Shown piece after piece: positions 43,413 through 53,240 of a stretch of DNA of 64,000 bases. The DNA comes from Ahaetulla prasina (lineage: Eukaryota; Chordata; Lepidosauria; Squamata; Colubridae), in contig NC_080546.1 of assembly GCF_028640845.1 (NCBI RefSeq), forward strand, positions 82,409,757 through 82,473,756. Reading direction: 5' to 3'. The notes beneath the pieces were generated by a model. The model ran no database searches. It saw only the letters and a list, made by a program, of their open reading frames with translations, and was not told the origin of the DNA. The translations under genes were made by a program, and so were the position numbers. Positions within the stretch are counted from its first letter, which is position 1. Each line of letters opens with the position of its first letter.

Positions 43413-43983
43413 TGTCGTGTCCCACTCCTCCGCTGATGGCCGGGTCAGGGAAATCCGAATCAGGCGTGCCTCTGCAGCTCTACCAAAGTCCTAGCAAAGT
43501 CCTCAGGGCAGGCAGACCAGAAAGTAACTTCAGCAAGATAAGTTCGACTTTGCCTGACTCAGAGACTGCCAGAAAGCAGATCCTTTATATAGGCCATGGG
43601 GTGTGGCTCCATGACTCAGCACTCATTAAGGCCTGCCCCTCCCTTCCTTCTGTTGCCTCCGCCTATCCAGTCTTCTGATGCGAGGGTCACTCCAATCAGC
43701 AGCTGTTGGAAATAAACTTTCCTCAGGCTCACATGCTGTGGAGGAGGGGGAGGGGTCTGGCTGCTCCGTTTGCCTGGGCATGGAGCCAGGGCTGGGGCCG
43801 GGGGATGCTCCCTCCTCTGCAGCCTGCTTGGGCATGGAGCCAGGGCTGGGACCGGGAGGTGCCCCCTCTTCTTCAGCTTGTCTGGGCATGGAGCCAGGAC
43901 TGGGGCCGGGAGGCATACATTCCTCCATGTTCGGAAGCAGATAAGAAGGCCCCGGCTGCGGGGAAAGCGGGCGAGGCACAACA
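43413..43983 (-). mobile_element. Solo LTR g (U3-frame group)
   Basis: 571 bp, perfect duplication CATCC (43408-43412, 43984-43988). The U3 frame is open for 118 codons (43979-43626), including three copies of a PGPSPGSMPRQAEEEG-type repeat and the WSDPRIRR block. TGAGTCA (complement 43612-43618), TATAAA (complement 43584-43589). It landed on the left edge of a hAT. Confidence 0.9.
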
Positions 43984-43987
43984 CATC

Positions 43988-44301
43988 CAGAGGTAGGTTT
44001 CAGCAGATTCTGACCAGTTCTGGAGAACCGGTAGCAGAAATTTTGAGTAGTTTGGAGAACCGGTAGATACCACCTGTGACTGCCTTCCGAGTCCCAGCTG
44101 ATCGGGAGGAAATGGGGATTTTGCAGTAACCTTCCCCTGGAGTGGGGAGGGAATGGAGACTTTTACAGTATCCTTCCCCTGGAGTGGGGAAGGAATGGAG
44201 ATTTTACAGTATCCTTCCCCTGCCATGCCCACCAAGCCATGCAACACCCACCAAGCCACAACCACAGAACCGGTAGTAAAAGTTTTTGAATCCGACCACT
44301 G
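43988..44301 (-). mobile_element. hAT family F, edge-split by LTR g
   Basis: Right TIR GAATCCGACCACTG. The left start CAGAGGTAGG is separated from its 8-bp flank CTTACATC (43404-43411) by LTR g; the right flank CTTACATC is at 44302-44309. Contains about three 41-bp minisatellite units. Confidence 0.85.
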
Positions 44302-44309
44302 CTTACATC

Positions 44310-44447
44310 TCTCTTTTATTACAGTGGCAATATTTTCATGGAACATCACTTCATTTTTAAAGCCTTTGTACTGTGTTGTGTTGCTGTTGTAAAATCAATA
44401 AAAAAAACTTTTTAATACAAAAAAAAAAAAAGAAAAGAAAAGAAAAG
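44310..44447 (+). repeat. Poly(A)-terminated 3' end of unknown origin
   Basis: Contains AAAATCAATAAAAAAAAC and ends in a 13-A run with AAAAG units. Consistent with an L1 or processed-RNA 3' end. No coding part recognised. Confidence 0.4.
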
Positions 44448-44866
44448 CATGAATAGGTATCTTTTCTTTTCTTGCAACCTTCCGTACACTAAAACAAACG
44501 TGTAGCTTGTAATTATAACTATGTGAGATTTGCCTATTGTTCCCTGGGCTGATTCTCATGTTTTTCTTGTGAAGCTCTTTTCAGATGTTACTGAACAACT
44601 GAGAGGAGCATGGACTATTGGAAACAGATACCTTCACAATCGTCACTTGAGATTGGATTTCTGAGTTTGAATCAACTGAAAAACAATAATGAGCCATTCA
44701 GACAAAAGGCTGTGTTTTTGACGTGTCTTAAAGCTCTCCTCACAATGCGGGGAAAAGTCCTCCCGCCACAAAAACGTGGGCTTCTGAAATGAAACTATTG
44801 AAATATATGTAGGTAGTTGATGATATGGGAGAACTTTCATGGCCATCTGACTGCTAAAATAAGGAC
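44448..44866. other. Stretch with no recognised feature
   Basis: Apparently unique sequence; frames lack domains. Confidence 0.4.
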
Positions 44867-44874
44867 CCTTGTAT

Positions 44875-45497
44875 CAGTGGTGAAATCCAATTTTTTTTTA
44901 CTACTGCTTGGTGGGCGTGGCAGGGGAAGTATACTGCAAAATCCCCATTCCCTCCCCACTTCTGGGGGACAGATATTGCAAAATCCCCATTTCCACCCCA
45001 CTGCAGGGGAAGGATACTGCAAAATCCCCATTCCCTCCCCATTCCAGGGGAAGGATATTGCAAAATCTCCATTCCCTCCCCACTCCTGGGGGAAAGATAT
45101 TGCAAAATCCCCATTTCCACCCACTGCAGGGGAAGGATACTGCAAAATCCCCATTCCCTCCCCACTTCTGGGGGAAAGATATTGCAAAATTTCCATTCCC
45201 ACCCCACTCCAGGGGAAGGATACTGCAAAATCTCCATTCCCTCCCCACTCCTGGAGAAGGATACTGCAAAATCTCCATTCCCACATCACTCCAGGGCAAG
45301 GATACTGCAAAATCCCCATTCCCTCCCCACTCCTGACGGAAAGATATTGCAAAATCCCCATTCCCACCCCACTCTGGGCCCAGCCAGAGGTGGTATTTGC
45401 CGTTTCTCCAAACTACTCAGAATTTCTGCTACCGGTCCTCCGAATTGCTCAACATTTCCACTACCGGTTCTCCAGAACCTGCTGGATTTCACTCCTG
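44875..45497 (+). mobile_element. hAT family F with 11-unit minisatellite
   Basis: TIRs CAGTGGTGAAATCC and GGATTTCACTCCTG. Flanks CCTTGTAT (44867-44874) and CCATGTAT (45498-45505), 7 of 8. The interior has 11 units of about 41 bp (see next entry), then CGGTTCTCC-type sequence. Confidence 0.88.
44930..45385. repeat. 41-bp minisatellite
   Basis: Eleven units, each with TGCAAAATCCCCATTCC and a GGGGAAGGAT end. Alternating subtypes (ACTGC/ATTGC, CTCCCCA/CACCCCA) suggest duplication of unit pairs. Confidence 0.92.
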
Positions 45498-45634
45498 CCA
45501 TGTATGTATTGTTTTCTTTGGAGTAGTTTTACGTTATTGTCTCATATCAGCCAAGCTTATTTAGTTTCCAGCATTTTCAGTAAATCCTTTACTTTTATGA
45601 AGTAAAAGAATTAGGAACTTGGTCTATAGCACGG

Positions 45635-45776
45635 TGTCAAACTCGCTGCATCACGTTGCCATCACGTGATGTATTGCAATGTTTTTTCCCTTCGCGGAGC
45701 TGGGGTATGCATGGCCTGTGCATGACGCACCCAGCCCATGGGTGACACCCCTGGTCAGCTGACACCCCTGGTCAGC
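45635..45776. mobile_element. Possible short hAT relative
   Basis: Begins CACGGTGTCAAACTCGC and ends GGTGACACCCCTG, with the last 17 bp (TGACACCCCTGGTCAGC) duplicated. Similar in kind to the ends at 5753 and 9902. No clear 8-bp flank. Confidence 0.4.
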
Positions 45777-45867
45777 TAGGTTTACCTAGTTTTAACTTAT
45801 TATTAAATGTTTATTTATTATTAAATAAACTTATTATTATTACTTATTTTACTTATTATTAAATTGG

Positions 45868-45998
45868 AACATATGCACCAAGACAAATTCCTTGTGTGTC
45901 CAATCACACTTGGCCAATAAAAAATTCTGTTCTATTCTATTCTATTCTATTCTATTCTATTCTATTCTATTCTATTCTATTCTATTCTATTCTACCAC
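45868..45998 (+). mobile_element. LINE type C 3' end with (TTCTA)n
   Basis: CATATGCACCAAGACAAATT and CACTTGGCCAATAAAAAATT, followed by about 15 TTCTA units. Only the last 60 bp of the LINE remain. Confidence 0.88.
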
Positions 45999-46024
45999 CA
46001 GAATAGTAATGGAAACATGGAACC

Positions 46025-46397
46025 TGTCAGTTTTGGAAGGCAATTTTCTTTTTGCTTCTTAACTGCCACATATTTTAGCTGGGGAACTTGGGAGAGGGTT
46101 GTTGTTGGAGCAGTAGAAAGTTAATCATAACAACATTCTGTATTCAAGGACTTTTGCCTGTGTCTGATATAGACTGCCTGAAGATTGTATCCAATTGAGT
46201 GTGAAGAGTTGATTGGACAATGCGATGTGAGTGTGGGGCAGGGCTGTGAACTGTCAACTGGGTGTGGAAAACCTGGAAGCTTTCAGTTTCGGGTTTTCCC
46301 CATTGTGCCAACATGACAGCTCTAATAAATTGGAACTTTGAGGAACCTCAAGCCTCAGAGCTTTATTTCATTGGAGGTGTTTCTTAGAACCCTGAGA
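46025..46397 (+). mobile_element. Solo LTR h (same family as LTR a)
   Basis: 373 bp, TGTCAG to CCTGAGA (changed from CTGACA), with a perfect 5-bp duplication GAACC (46020-46024, 46398-46402). AATAAA near the 3' end. Confidence 0.9.
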
Positions 46398-46407
46398 GAA
46401 CCTCTGG

Positions 46408-46676
46408 TATAGCAATAGCTATACTTATAATACCACTCCATAGCAATAACAATAGCACTTATACTTACAGTGTTTTACAGCCCTCTCTAAGTGGTTTACA
46501 GAGTCAGCATATTGTCCCCAACAATCTGGGTCCTCATTTTACCCTCCTTAGAAGGATGGAAGGCTGAGTCAACCTTGAGCCTGGTGAGATTTGAACTGCC
46601 AAATTGCAGGCAGCCGGCAGTCAGCAGAAGTAGCCTGCAGTACTGCACTCTAACCACTGTGCCACCGTGGCTCATA
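46408..46676 (-). mobile_element. tRNA-derived SINE, type E2, complete
   Basis: Minus strand. Tail complement ATAGCAATAACAATAGCACT, then CTCTCTAAGTGGTTTACAGA, body CAATCTGGGTCCTCATTTTA, and head complement CACTGTGCCACCGTGGCTC. The fullest E2 copy in the window. Confidence 0.88.
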
Positions 46677-46705
46677 GTGTTTCACAGCATTCTCTAAGTA
46701 ATTTA

Positions 46706-46747
46706 ATGTTGAGCTCCATTGTGGTTGTAAGTTGAGGACTACCTGTA
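46706..46747. mobile_element. DNA-transposon end (GTAGTCCTCGACTT type)
   Basis: TTGTAAGTTGAGGACTACCT is the complement of the family terminus. Confidence 0.5.
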
Positions 46748-46749
46748 GT

Positions 46750-47138
46750 TAGCTTATAATGACATTTTGCAAAATATGATATGACTTGGCACTGAGCAAT
46801 ATGGAGACAAATAATATTCTAGGCAGCACCAACAGGGAACCAAACATTTCCTATTCTCCATGTCCCAGATGGCATTTTATGCTTCTGTAATTCACATTGG
46901 AATAGGTTATCGTGTTTGCAATTATTTAAATGTCAAGATCACCTTCCAAGAATTGGTGTTTTTTCTTTTTTTTCTTTTTATAAACTGATCATGAATTTGT
47001 TGCTTTTACCCAATTGATTCCCAGGATCTAAGGGGGAAATTTCCTTGCTTTACCATCTGAATTATTTATATGTTATAAATGTGCATATGTACAAACAATT
47101 AAATGGCACAAATAAAATAGAATGCATCTACCAAGCAT
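46750..47138. other. Stretch with no recognised feature
   Basis: AT-rich apparently unique sequence. Confidence 0.4.
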
Positions 47139-47143
47139 GGGTA

Positions 47144-49054
47144 TGTGATGACTCAGGGCATGGTATAAAGATGACACAAACAGCTGGCAGTTCAAACTGT
47201 CTCTTTATTGTTCCAAAGTTCCCCAAATGCTCCCACGTTTCTGGCACGACCCAGAGCAGAGTGATGACAAACCCCCACACACACCTCAAGCAGCCTCTGG
47301 CTGCAATTAAATCTAGCCCAGCGCTGTCTGCTCCAAAGCTGCTCAGCAATAAATCCAAAGGTATTTGGGAAATCAAGGGCAAATCAAGGAGTTCAAGGAA
47401 TAAATGATCCAGGAAATTAGTCCAGAACACCCACAGCAGGGGTGAAATGCTCCCAGTTCGGACTGGATCGCCCGATCTGATAGAGATGGCGGCGGGTGGT
47501 TCGGAGAACCTGTAGCAAAAATCCCTGCCCCTCCCATTCCCTGATGAGCTGCACGATCATCAGAGGGTTGTTTTTTTTTACTTTTAAAAGCATTTTTTCT
47601 TCGGCTGAGAAAATGCTTTTAAAAGTAAAAAAAAAGCCTCTGATGATCACAGCACAGCTGGGATCATTAGAGGCTTTTAAAATCATTTTTTTTACAACCT
47701 CTTCATCCAAAGAGGTTATAGGAAAAATGCTTTTAAAAGGCTCCTGACGATTCCAGCTGAGTTGCCTGATTGTCAGAGGCTTTTGTTTTCTTTTAAAGGA
47801 AAAAAAATGTTTTTTTTTTAAAAAGAAAAGCCTCCGACGATCAGGCAACTCAGCTGGGATCGTCAGAGGAACCTTTTACAAGCATTTTTTAAAAACCTCT
47901 TCAGCCAAAGAGGTTGTAGAAAAAATGCTTTTAAAAGTAAAAAAAAAAAAGTTGGCCACACCCACCCAGTCACATTACCCCCACACCAAGCCATGCCCAC
48001 AGAACTGGTAGTAACAAATTTTACATTTCACCACTGGCTCACAGGAATGCAAGGACTCTTGGCCAGTTCAAACATCAGCATGTACACTTCAGAAACTCAG
48101 CGTTTGTTCCCGACAAGCGTCTCCTTAAATCTCATTCCCCCCGTGTGCCTTGTGAAGATGGACGGGGCACTCTCCTCCTGAGTCGCCTGCTCCGTCTGTG
48201 CTGATCACGCCTCTTTCCACTCGCTGAGCCCTTGAGTCAGGAGGGGGTGGTCCTGGCTCCTCGCCTGAGCTCTTTCCTTCATGTTCCTCCTGCCTCTGTT
48301 CCTCCCTGCCTGCAGGCCTTATGTTCTGTTCCTCCCATCTCACCTAAGAAAACACATGTGTCAAAGAACGTCTGCCAGCAATTTATTTACAATTTGGCCT
48401 GGTTTCCTTTGGCGGAGGAAAGTTCTGGCAGCTGTTCTCCAAGTGCCTGCCAAGTTCTTATCAAGAGTCAGCATGTTTACAGTCCGTTGCTAGAGCAACC
48501 AGGAATCTAAAGAATGGTCAAGAGTTACTCACGAAAATCCAAGCCTTAAATCCAAAAACTGTCTGAAGCTCACACGATGCAGTTCACCCTTAGTAGCTTT
48601 TGTCCGTCACAAGGGCCAGATGGCAACCCCACCCGCTTTTATCCCCTGTGGGGTGTGTCTCAGTGACTCAGCACTCTCTGGGCCTGCCATACCTCTTCCT
48701 CTGCTGCGCACGCCTCTCTTGCGATGCTGCCTAGGGTCAATCCAGGATTCATCCTCCACGTCCTCTATCTGTGGGGGCTCTGACACGCCTTCTTCCTGGC
48801 CTTCTGCCGGCACTTGAGGCATTGCCAGGAAGGAGGGACCTGGAGAGGGACGCCTTGTTGGCTCCTCTCCCTCACTCGCCAAGTCACCCTCCTCCATGAG
48901 GACAGGCTCGGGGGCGGGAGTCACACCACCTTACTACTTCCGAAAAACCTTGCCTGGACTGACTCTGCCCTTACCCAGTCCTCCAACGTCTGGCATTTCT
49001 TGTTCCAGCTCATCTTCCCCCACAGATTCAGACTCCGATGAGGGGGTCATGACA
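47144..49054 (-). mobile_element. Large solo LTR i (U3-frame group), interrupted by a hAT
   Basis: Minus strand starts TGTCATGACC and ends CATCACA. Flanks GGGTA (47139-47143) and GGGTG (49055-49059), 4 of 5. Without the hAT it is about 1.3 kb, far longer than its relatives. The U3 frame begins in the same phase (ATG at nucleotide 5), is broken by two adjacent stops near 48931, and continues to 48607 with the block WIDPRQHRKRG. TGAGTCA (complement 48664-48670), GATAAA (complement 48638-48643), AATAAA signals near 48388 and 47205. The left boundary is less certain than the right. Confidence 0.65.
47437..48036 (+). mobile_element. hAT family F, hairpin subtype, nested in LTR i
   Basis: TIRs CAGGGGTGAAATGC and ACATTTCACCACTG. 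Flanks ACCCACAG (47429-47436) and GCTCACAG (48037-48044), 6 of 8. Inside, inverted blocks such as CTTTTAAAAG and GCCTCTGATGATC echo the array at 2195-2715. Confidence 0.82.
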
Positions 49055-49059
49055 GGGTG

Positions 49060-49595
49060 CGTGTCGTGCTTGAATTGTGTTGAGGCCAAAGACTTAAGAA
49101 TCGGGGTTATCTTTTACCTCCAGAAGAATAGGCTTAACAACAGAAAGACGACTGTTCCAAAATGAAAAACACAGCTGTCATTTTTTATTTTATTTTTTAC
49201 TAAGCAAAGTGAATGGCATTCTGATGATGTTCCCAGTTTCTCGACATCCTCTTGGTAGATTACAAAGCAAATGAAGCAGTTCCATAGTTGGATGCTCTCC
49301 GAAAGCTGAGAGCAGATTGGCAGGGATTCTCTGTCAGTGATAGATGGAAACACTTAGAGATAGGAAAACTCTACAAGGTGTAGCTCGGAGCTTTTCAGGC
49401 AATGAGGAGGTTAAAATGATTATTGAAATGAGAGTGACATTGGTAAACGACTTACGATGTTGCCAGTTTCCTGGGTGGCCTCAATCTTGTAATTCTCAGT
49501 TGCATATTCTTTTTTAATAAGGCCTATCTCCTAATGTTGTACTTTATTCATCAGATTGGAAAGGGGAAAACATTCCTTTTGGGTTTTAGATTTTT
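49060..49595. other. Stretch with no recognised feature
   Basis: Apparently unique sequence; no domain-bearing frame. Confidence 0.4.
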
Positions 49596-49599
49596 TTTA

Positions 49600-50060
49600 A
49601 ATTTATTTTTTAGACAAACATACATCAAAACATCTTCAATACAAATACAAACAGTGTGTCGGTTGGCTGGTTACAAATTTTTTGTGCAACTTCACCATAT
49701 TCATAAAGTGTGATTTATCTAATTTTACATTTTACCAATCTAATATATATCCAAGTATTTTGGTCAATTAATCATTTGTTTAAGTATTTCTTCCCTCGTT
49801 TCGTATGAAATGTTCTAAATTTTATGTTCATTGCATTGCATCATTCATTTTGTCATCTTGAATTGATGTGTATTTCAACAATTCTTACATTATAAAAGCC
49901 TCTTATCAAACTTCGTTAGCATATTTTTTTATCTAACCATTGATAAAATAAATCCCATATCTTATAATATTGTTTATCTTCCTGCTCTCTAATTTCAAAT
50001 GTCAATTTATTCATTTCAGCACTATTCCATTATTTTCTTAATAACTTCATCTTGCATTGA
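49600..50060 (-). repeat. Possible L1-like non-coding remnant
   Basis: T-rich start (complement of a poly(A)) and AATACAAATACAAAC resemble 63265-63420. Coding evidence is absent. Confidence 0.3.
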
Positions 50061-50073
50061 TATTTTCTACTAC

Positions 50074-50299
50074 TACACCACCTTCGACATGACCTGAGTC
50101 TAACACATAGAATCATCAGTTACAATGTCCTTCCTGTCAAAGACTACTTCTGCTTCAATCGCAACAATACACGAGCACACAATAGATTTAAGCTTAATGT
50201 GAACCGCTCCAATCTCGATTGCAGAAAATATGACTTCAGTAACAGAGTTGTTAATGCTTGGAATACACTACCTGACTCTGTGGTCTCTTCCCAAAATCC
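50074..50299 (+). pseudogene. LINE type D fragment
   Basis: C-terminal coding remnant with CRKYDFSNRVVNAWNTLPDS. Cut off at both ends, the right end by a hAT. Confidence 0.8.
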
Positions 50300-50525
50300 C
50301 CAGTTTTTGGTGGGCATGGTGTGGCTTGGTGGGCATGGCTTGGTGGGCATGGCAGAGAAGGATACTGCAAAATCTACATTCCCACCCCACTCTAGGGCCA
50401 GCCAGAGGTGGTATTTGCCAGTTCTCCAAACTACTCAAAATTTCTGCTGCGGGTTCCCTGAACTGCTCAAAATTTCCACTACCAGTTCTCCAGAACCTGT
50501 CAGAACCTGTTGGATTTCACCCCTG
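50300..50525 (+). mobile_element. hAT family F, left end eroded
   Basis: GGTGGGCATGGTGTGGC, a single 41-bp-type unit (ATACTGCAAAATCTAC), and the right end TTGGATTTCACCCCTG. Confidence 0.75.
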
Positions 50526-50812
50526 AGCTGGAAGCTAAAACATATGAAGGAATTGGGTATGTCTAGATTACTGAAGAGAAGGACTAGAGGAAACATGATA
50601 GCAGCGTTCCAATTTTTGAGGAGCTCCTACAAAGAAGAGGGGGTCAAACTATTTTCCAAACACTAGAAGGCATGATAATGGAAGGAAACTAGCCCAGGAG
50701 ACAAGCAACCTAGAACTAAGGAGAAATTTCCTAGTGGTGTGAGCAATTAACCAATGAAATAGCTTGCCTTCAGAAGTTGTGGGTGTTCCATCGCTAAAGG
50801 CTTTCAAAAAAA
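50526..50812 (+). pseudogene. CR1 LINE, outer copy, left part
   Basis: CR1 C-terminal coding remnant (LLKRRTRGNMIAAFQFL readable). Interrupted at 50813; its 3' end resumes at 51491-51575. Confidence 0.82.
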
Positions 50813-51092
50813 GAAGAGGGAGTCAAACTATTCTCCAAAGCACCTGAGGGTAGAACAAGAAGCAATGGGTGGAAACTAATCAAGGAGAGAAGCAACTTAG
50901 AACTAAGGAGAAATTTCCTGACAGTTAGAACAATCAATAACTGGAACAACTTGCTTGCAGAAGTTGTGAATGCTCCAAAACTGGAAATTTTAAAGAAAAT
51001 GTTGGATAGCCATTTGTCTGAAATGGTATAGCGTTTCCTGCCTCGGCAGGGGGTTGGATTAGAAGACCTCCAAGGTCCCTTCCAATTCTGTT
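50813..51092 (+). mobile_element. CR1 LINE, inner copy
   Basis: Starts AAGAAGAGGGAGTCAAAC and ends GGGTTGGATTAGAAGACC, CCAATTCTG. Younger subfamily than the host copy. Confidence 0.85.
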
Positions 51093-51201
51093 ATTATGTT
51101 ATGTTATGTTATGTTATGTTATGTTATGTTATGTTATGTTATGTTATGTTATGTTATGTTATGTTATGTTATGTTATGTTATGTTATGTTATGGTTATGT
51201 T
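51093..51201. repeat. (ATGTT)n microsatellite at a CR1 3' end
   Basis: About 20 pentamers directly continuing the CR1 terminus. Confidence 0.97.
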
Positions 51202-51223
51202 AAAACAAGACTGAACAAGCATA

Positions 51224-51488
51224 ATGGGCCTCTGAAGGCTCAGACTGTTAATAACAGACTGTTATTAACACAGCTGCTTGCAATTACTGCAGGTTCAAGT
51301 CCCACCAGACCCAAAGTTGACTCAGCCTTCCATCCTTTATAAGGTAGGTAAAATGAGGACCCAGATTGTTGGGGGCAATAAGTTGACTTTGTATATAATA
51401 TACAAATGGATGAAGACTATTGCTTAACATAGTGTAAGCTGCCCTGAGTCTTTGGAGAAGGGCGGGATATAAATGCAAATAAAAAATA
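51224..51488 (+). mobile_element. tRNA-derived SINE, type E1
   Basis: Box B GGTTCAAGTCCC, body GTTGACTCAGCCTTCCATCC, tail AAGCTGCCCTGAGTCTTTGG and GGGCGGGATATAAAT. A part of the head is rearranged (repeated GACTGTTAATAACA). Confidence 0.85.
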
Positions 51489-51490
51489 TA

Positions 51491-51575
51491 TATCTGAAAT
51501 GGTATAGGTCTCCTACTCGAGCAGCGGGTTGGACTAGACGACCTCCAAGGTCCCTTCCAACTCTATTATTGTATG
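51491..51575 (+). mobile_element. CR1 LINE, outer copy, 3' end
   Basis: TGAAATGGTATAGGTCTCC and GGGTTGGACTAGACGACCTC complete the copy started at 50526. Confidence 0.82.
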
Positions 51576-52299
51576 TTCATTGGTCTCATAGCCGTCACTC
51601 TGAGCAGACCCAAACTTAACTAGGGACAGTTCCTCCCATATTCAGGACTGAAGTGGGCTGAAGTACACTAAACCTACTCACAATAAATGTTAATTATTTT
51701 TAAACTGAAAAGTAAGTGAATAGATTGAGCATGAAAAATGGCAAACTCATCACTGAAGTGATGTATCAGGCAGTTTTCAAAACACAAGGATGATATTACT
51801 GGGAACACATTCACCCCCTCATTACACAAGGTAATTTGATCCTATTTTATTTTAAAATCTGTTTAACAAAGGACTCTTAAAGATGAATATTTCACAGACA
51901 ACAAAAACCAGTTTTGTGTTATAGGAATAAGCTCAGCTCCCAGTTTCTCTCGCCGATAGCTAATGTTAGGGGTTTGGAGATGATGCTAAAACATCTGGCT
52001 CATGCAGATGTGACTGAATCAATAGGACATCGTTGCTTCCTTTGTTCCCAAAAGACAATCTGTGATACATACACACACACACACACTAATGTAGATTTAA
52101 TGTATATTATCTAGGAGAAGACCTGTGCAAATTGGTTGTGATCGGATTTAGATTAGAGATTTGAGGTTCCAAGAAAGTAGGTTTTGACTTAGGTTTGCAA
52201 CCTGAGGTCAAAGCCACATAATTCAAGCTGTTTTGAAATTTGAAATTTCAGTTTTGTTTTGTTTTGTTGTCTTTTGTTTTTAAAAAATCTGTATCCATT
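51576..52299. other. Stretch with no recognised feature
   Basis: Apparently unique sequence with a short (CA)n at 52069-52085. Confidence 0.4.
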
Positions 52300-52648
52300 T
52301 GGGAGGTTCTGAAATGTTCTGGAGAACCGGCAGCGGAAATTATAAGCAGTTTGGAGAACCGACAAATACCACCTCTGGCTGGCCCCAGAGTGGGGGTGGG
52401 AATGGGGATTTTGAAGTATCCTTCCCCCAGGAGTGGGGAGGGAATGAGGATATTATAGTATCCTTGCCCTGGAGTGGGGTGGGAATGGAGATTTTGCAAT
52501 ATCCTTCCCCAGGAGTGGGGAGGGAATGGGAATTTTGCAGTATCCTTCCCCTGCCATGCCCACCAAGCCACACCCATCAAGCCATGCCATGCCTACCAAG
52601 CCATGGCCACAGAGCCGATAGTAAAAAAAAAAATGGATTTCACCACTG
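52300..52648 (-). mobile_element. hAT family F with about four minisatellite units
   Basis: Right TIR GGATTTCACCACTG. Four copies of the complement of the 41-bp unit (TTTTGCAGTATCCTTCCCC) between 52400 and 52550. The left TIR is degraded. Confidence 0.8.
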
Positions 52649-52738
52649 GAGGTATCGATATCTCCAGCTGCAATTTTAGAGTACACTAGGATGCAGAGGT
52701 AAGTCTTAAGACCCCTCTGGCAGGTGGACATCATCTTT

Positions 52739-53235
52739 TGTTCTGTCTCCTTCTCCACTTTGGAGTAACGAGCTGGCCTTCAGCCAGTGGATTCTCGGCT
52801 CTTATCAGTCCTGGCAGAGAAATCACAGCTGCCCGCCAAAGTTCAAACAAATGACTCACAGAGTAAGACTTCAGCTCTCTTTGAAACGGTTCAGCTAATC
52901 TTTTGCTCCCCGTGGAGTGCGAGCAGTCCCAAAGCTCCTTATATATCCTGTGGGGTGGGGCTCCTGCTTCCCTTTGATGACGCCGCCTCTCTAATCTTCT
53001 GAAGCACGGGTTAATCAAAGCTTGATTATTATCAGCTGGGTCTGAGGGCGTAGCCTGAGGAAGGGAGGAATAAGGGGATGACGGCCTCATTACGTCCTCC
53101 AACTGGCCTGGTTCTGGCTCCTGAAGCTGGGCCAAAGGCATCGGAGCTCCCGAGGTAAGCCTTACCAGCCCTTCCCCCTCACTCTCAGAATAACTTTCGG
53201 GCATGGGGCCAGGTTTGGGGGCTGGAGTCACAACA
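52739..53235 (-). mobile_element. Solo LTR j (U3-frame group)
   Basis: 497 bp, TGTTGTGACTCC to GACAGAACA, flanks TCTTT/CCTTT (4 of 5). The frame in phase with nucleotide 5 is open across practically the whole LTR (to 52731), with PGPMPES and SESEGEG blocks and RRLERRRHQRE. ATATATAAGG serves as TATA; no TGAGTCA upstream of it. Closest to LTR k. Confidence 0.8.
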
Positions 53236-53240
53236 CCTTT

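Noticed and set aside
44817..45605. 262-codon frame with a repeated CKIPIPSP-type phrase, and reverse frames with NGDFAVS-type repeats
   Set aside because: Product of the 41-bp minisatellite in the hAT. The unit length (about 41-42 bp) shifts frame between units, so a conserved repeat protein is not supported.
47144..49054. LTR i starting at about 48930 (GGTGTGACTCC) instead of 49054
   Set aside because: The inner start resembles LTR j, but only the outer start gives matching 5-bp flanks (GGGTG/GGGTA). The alternative cannot be fully excluded.
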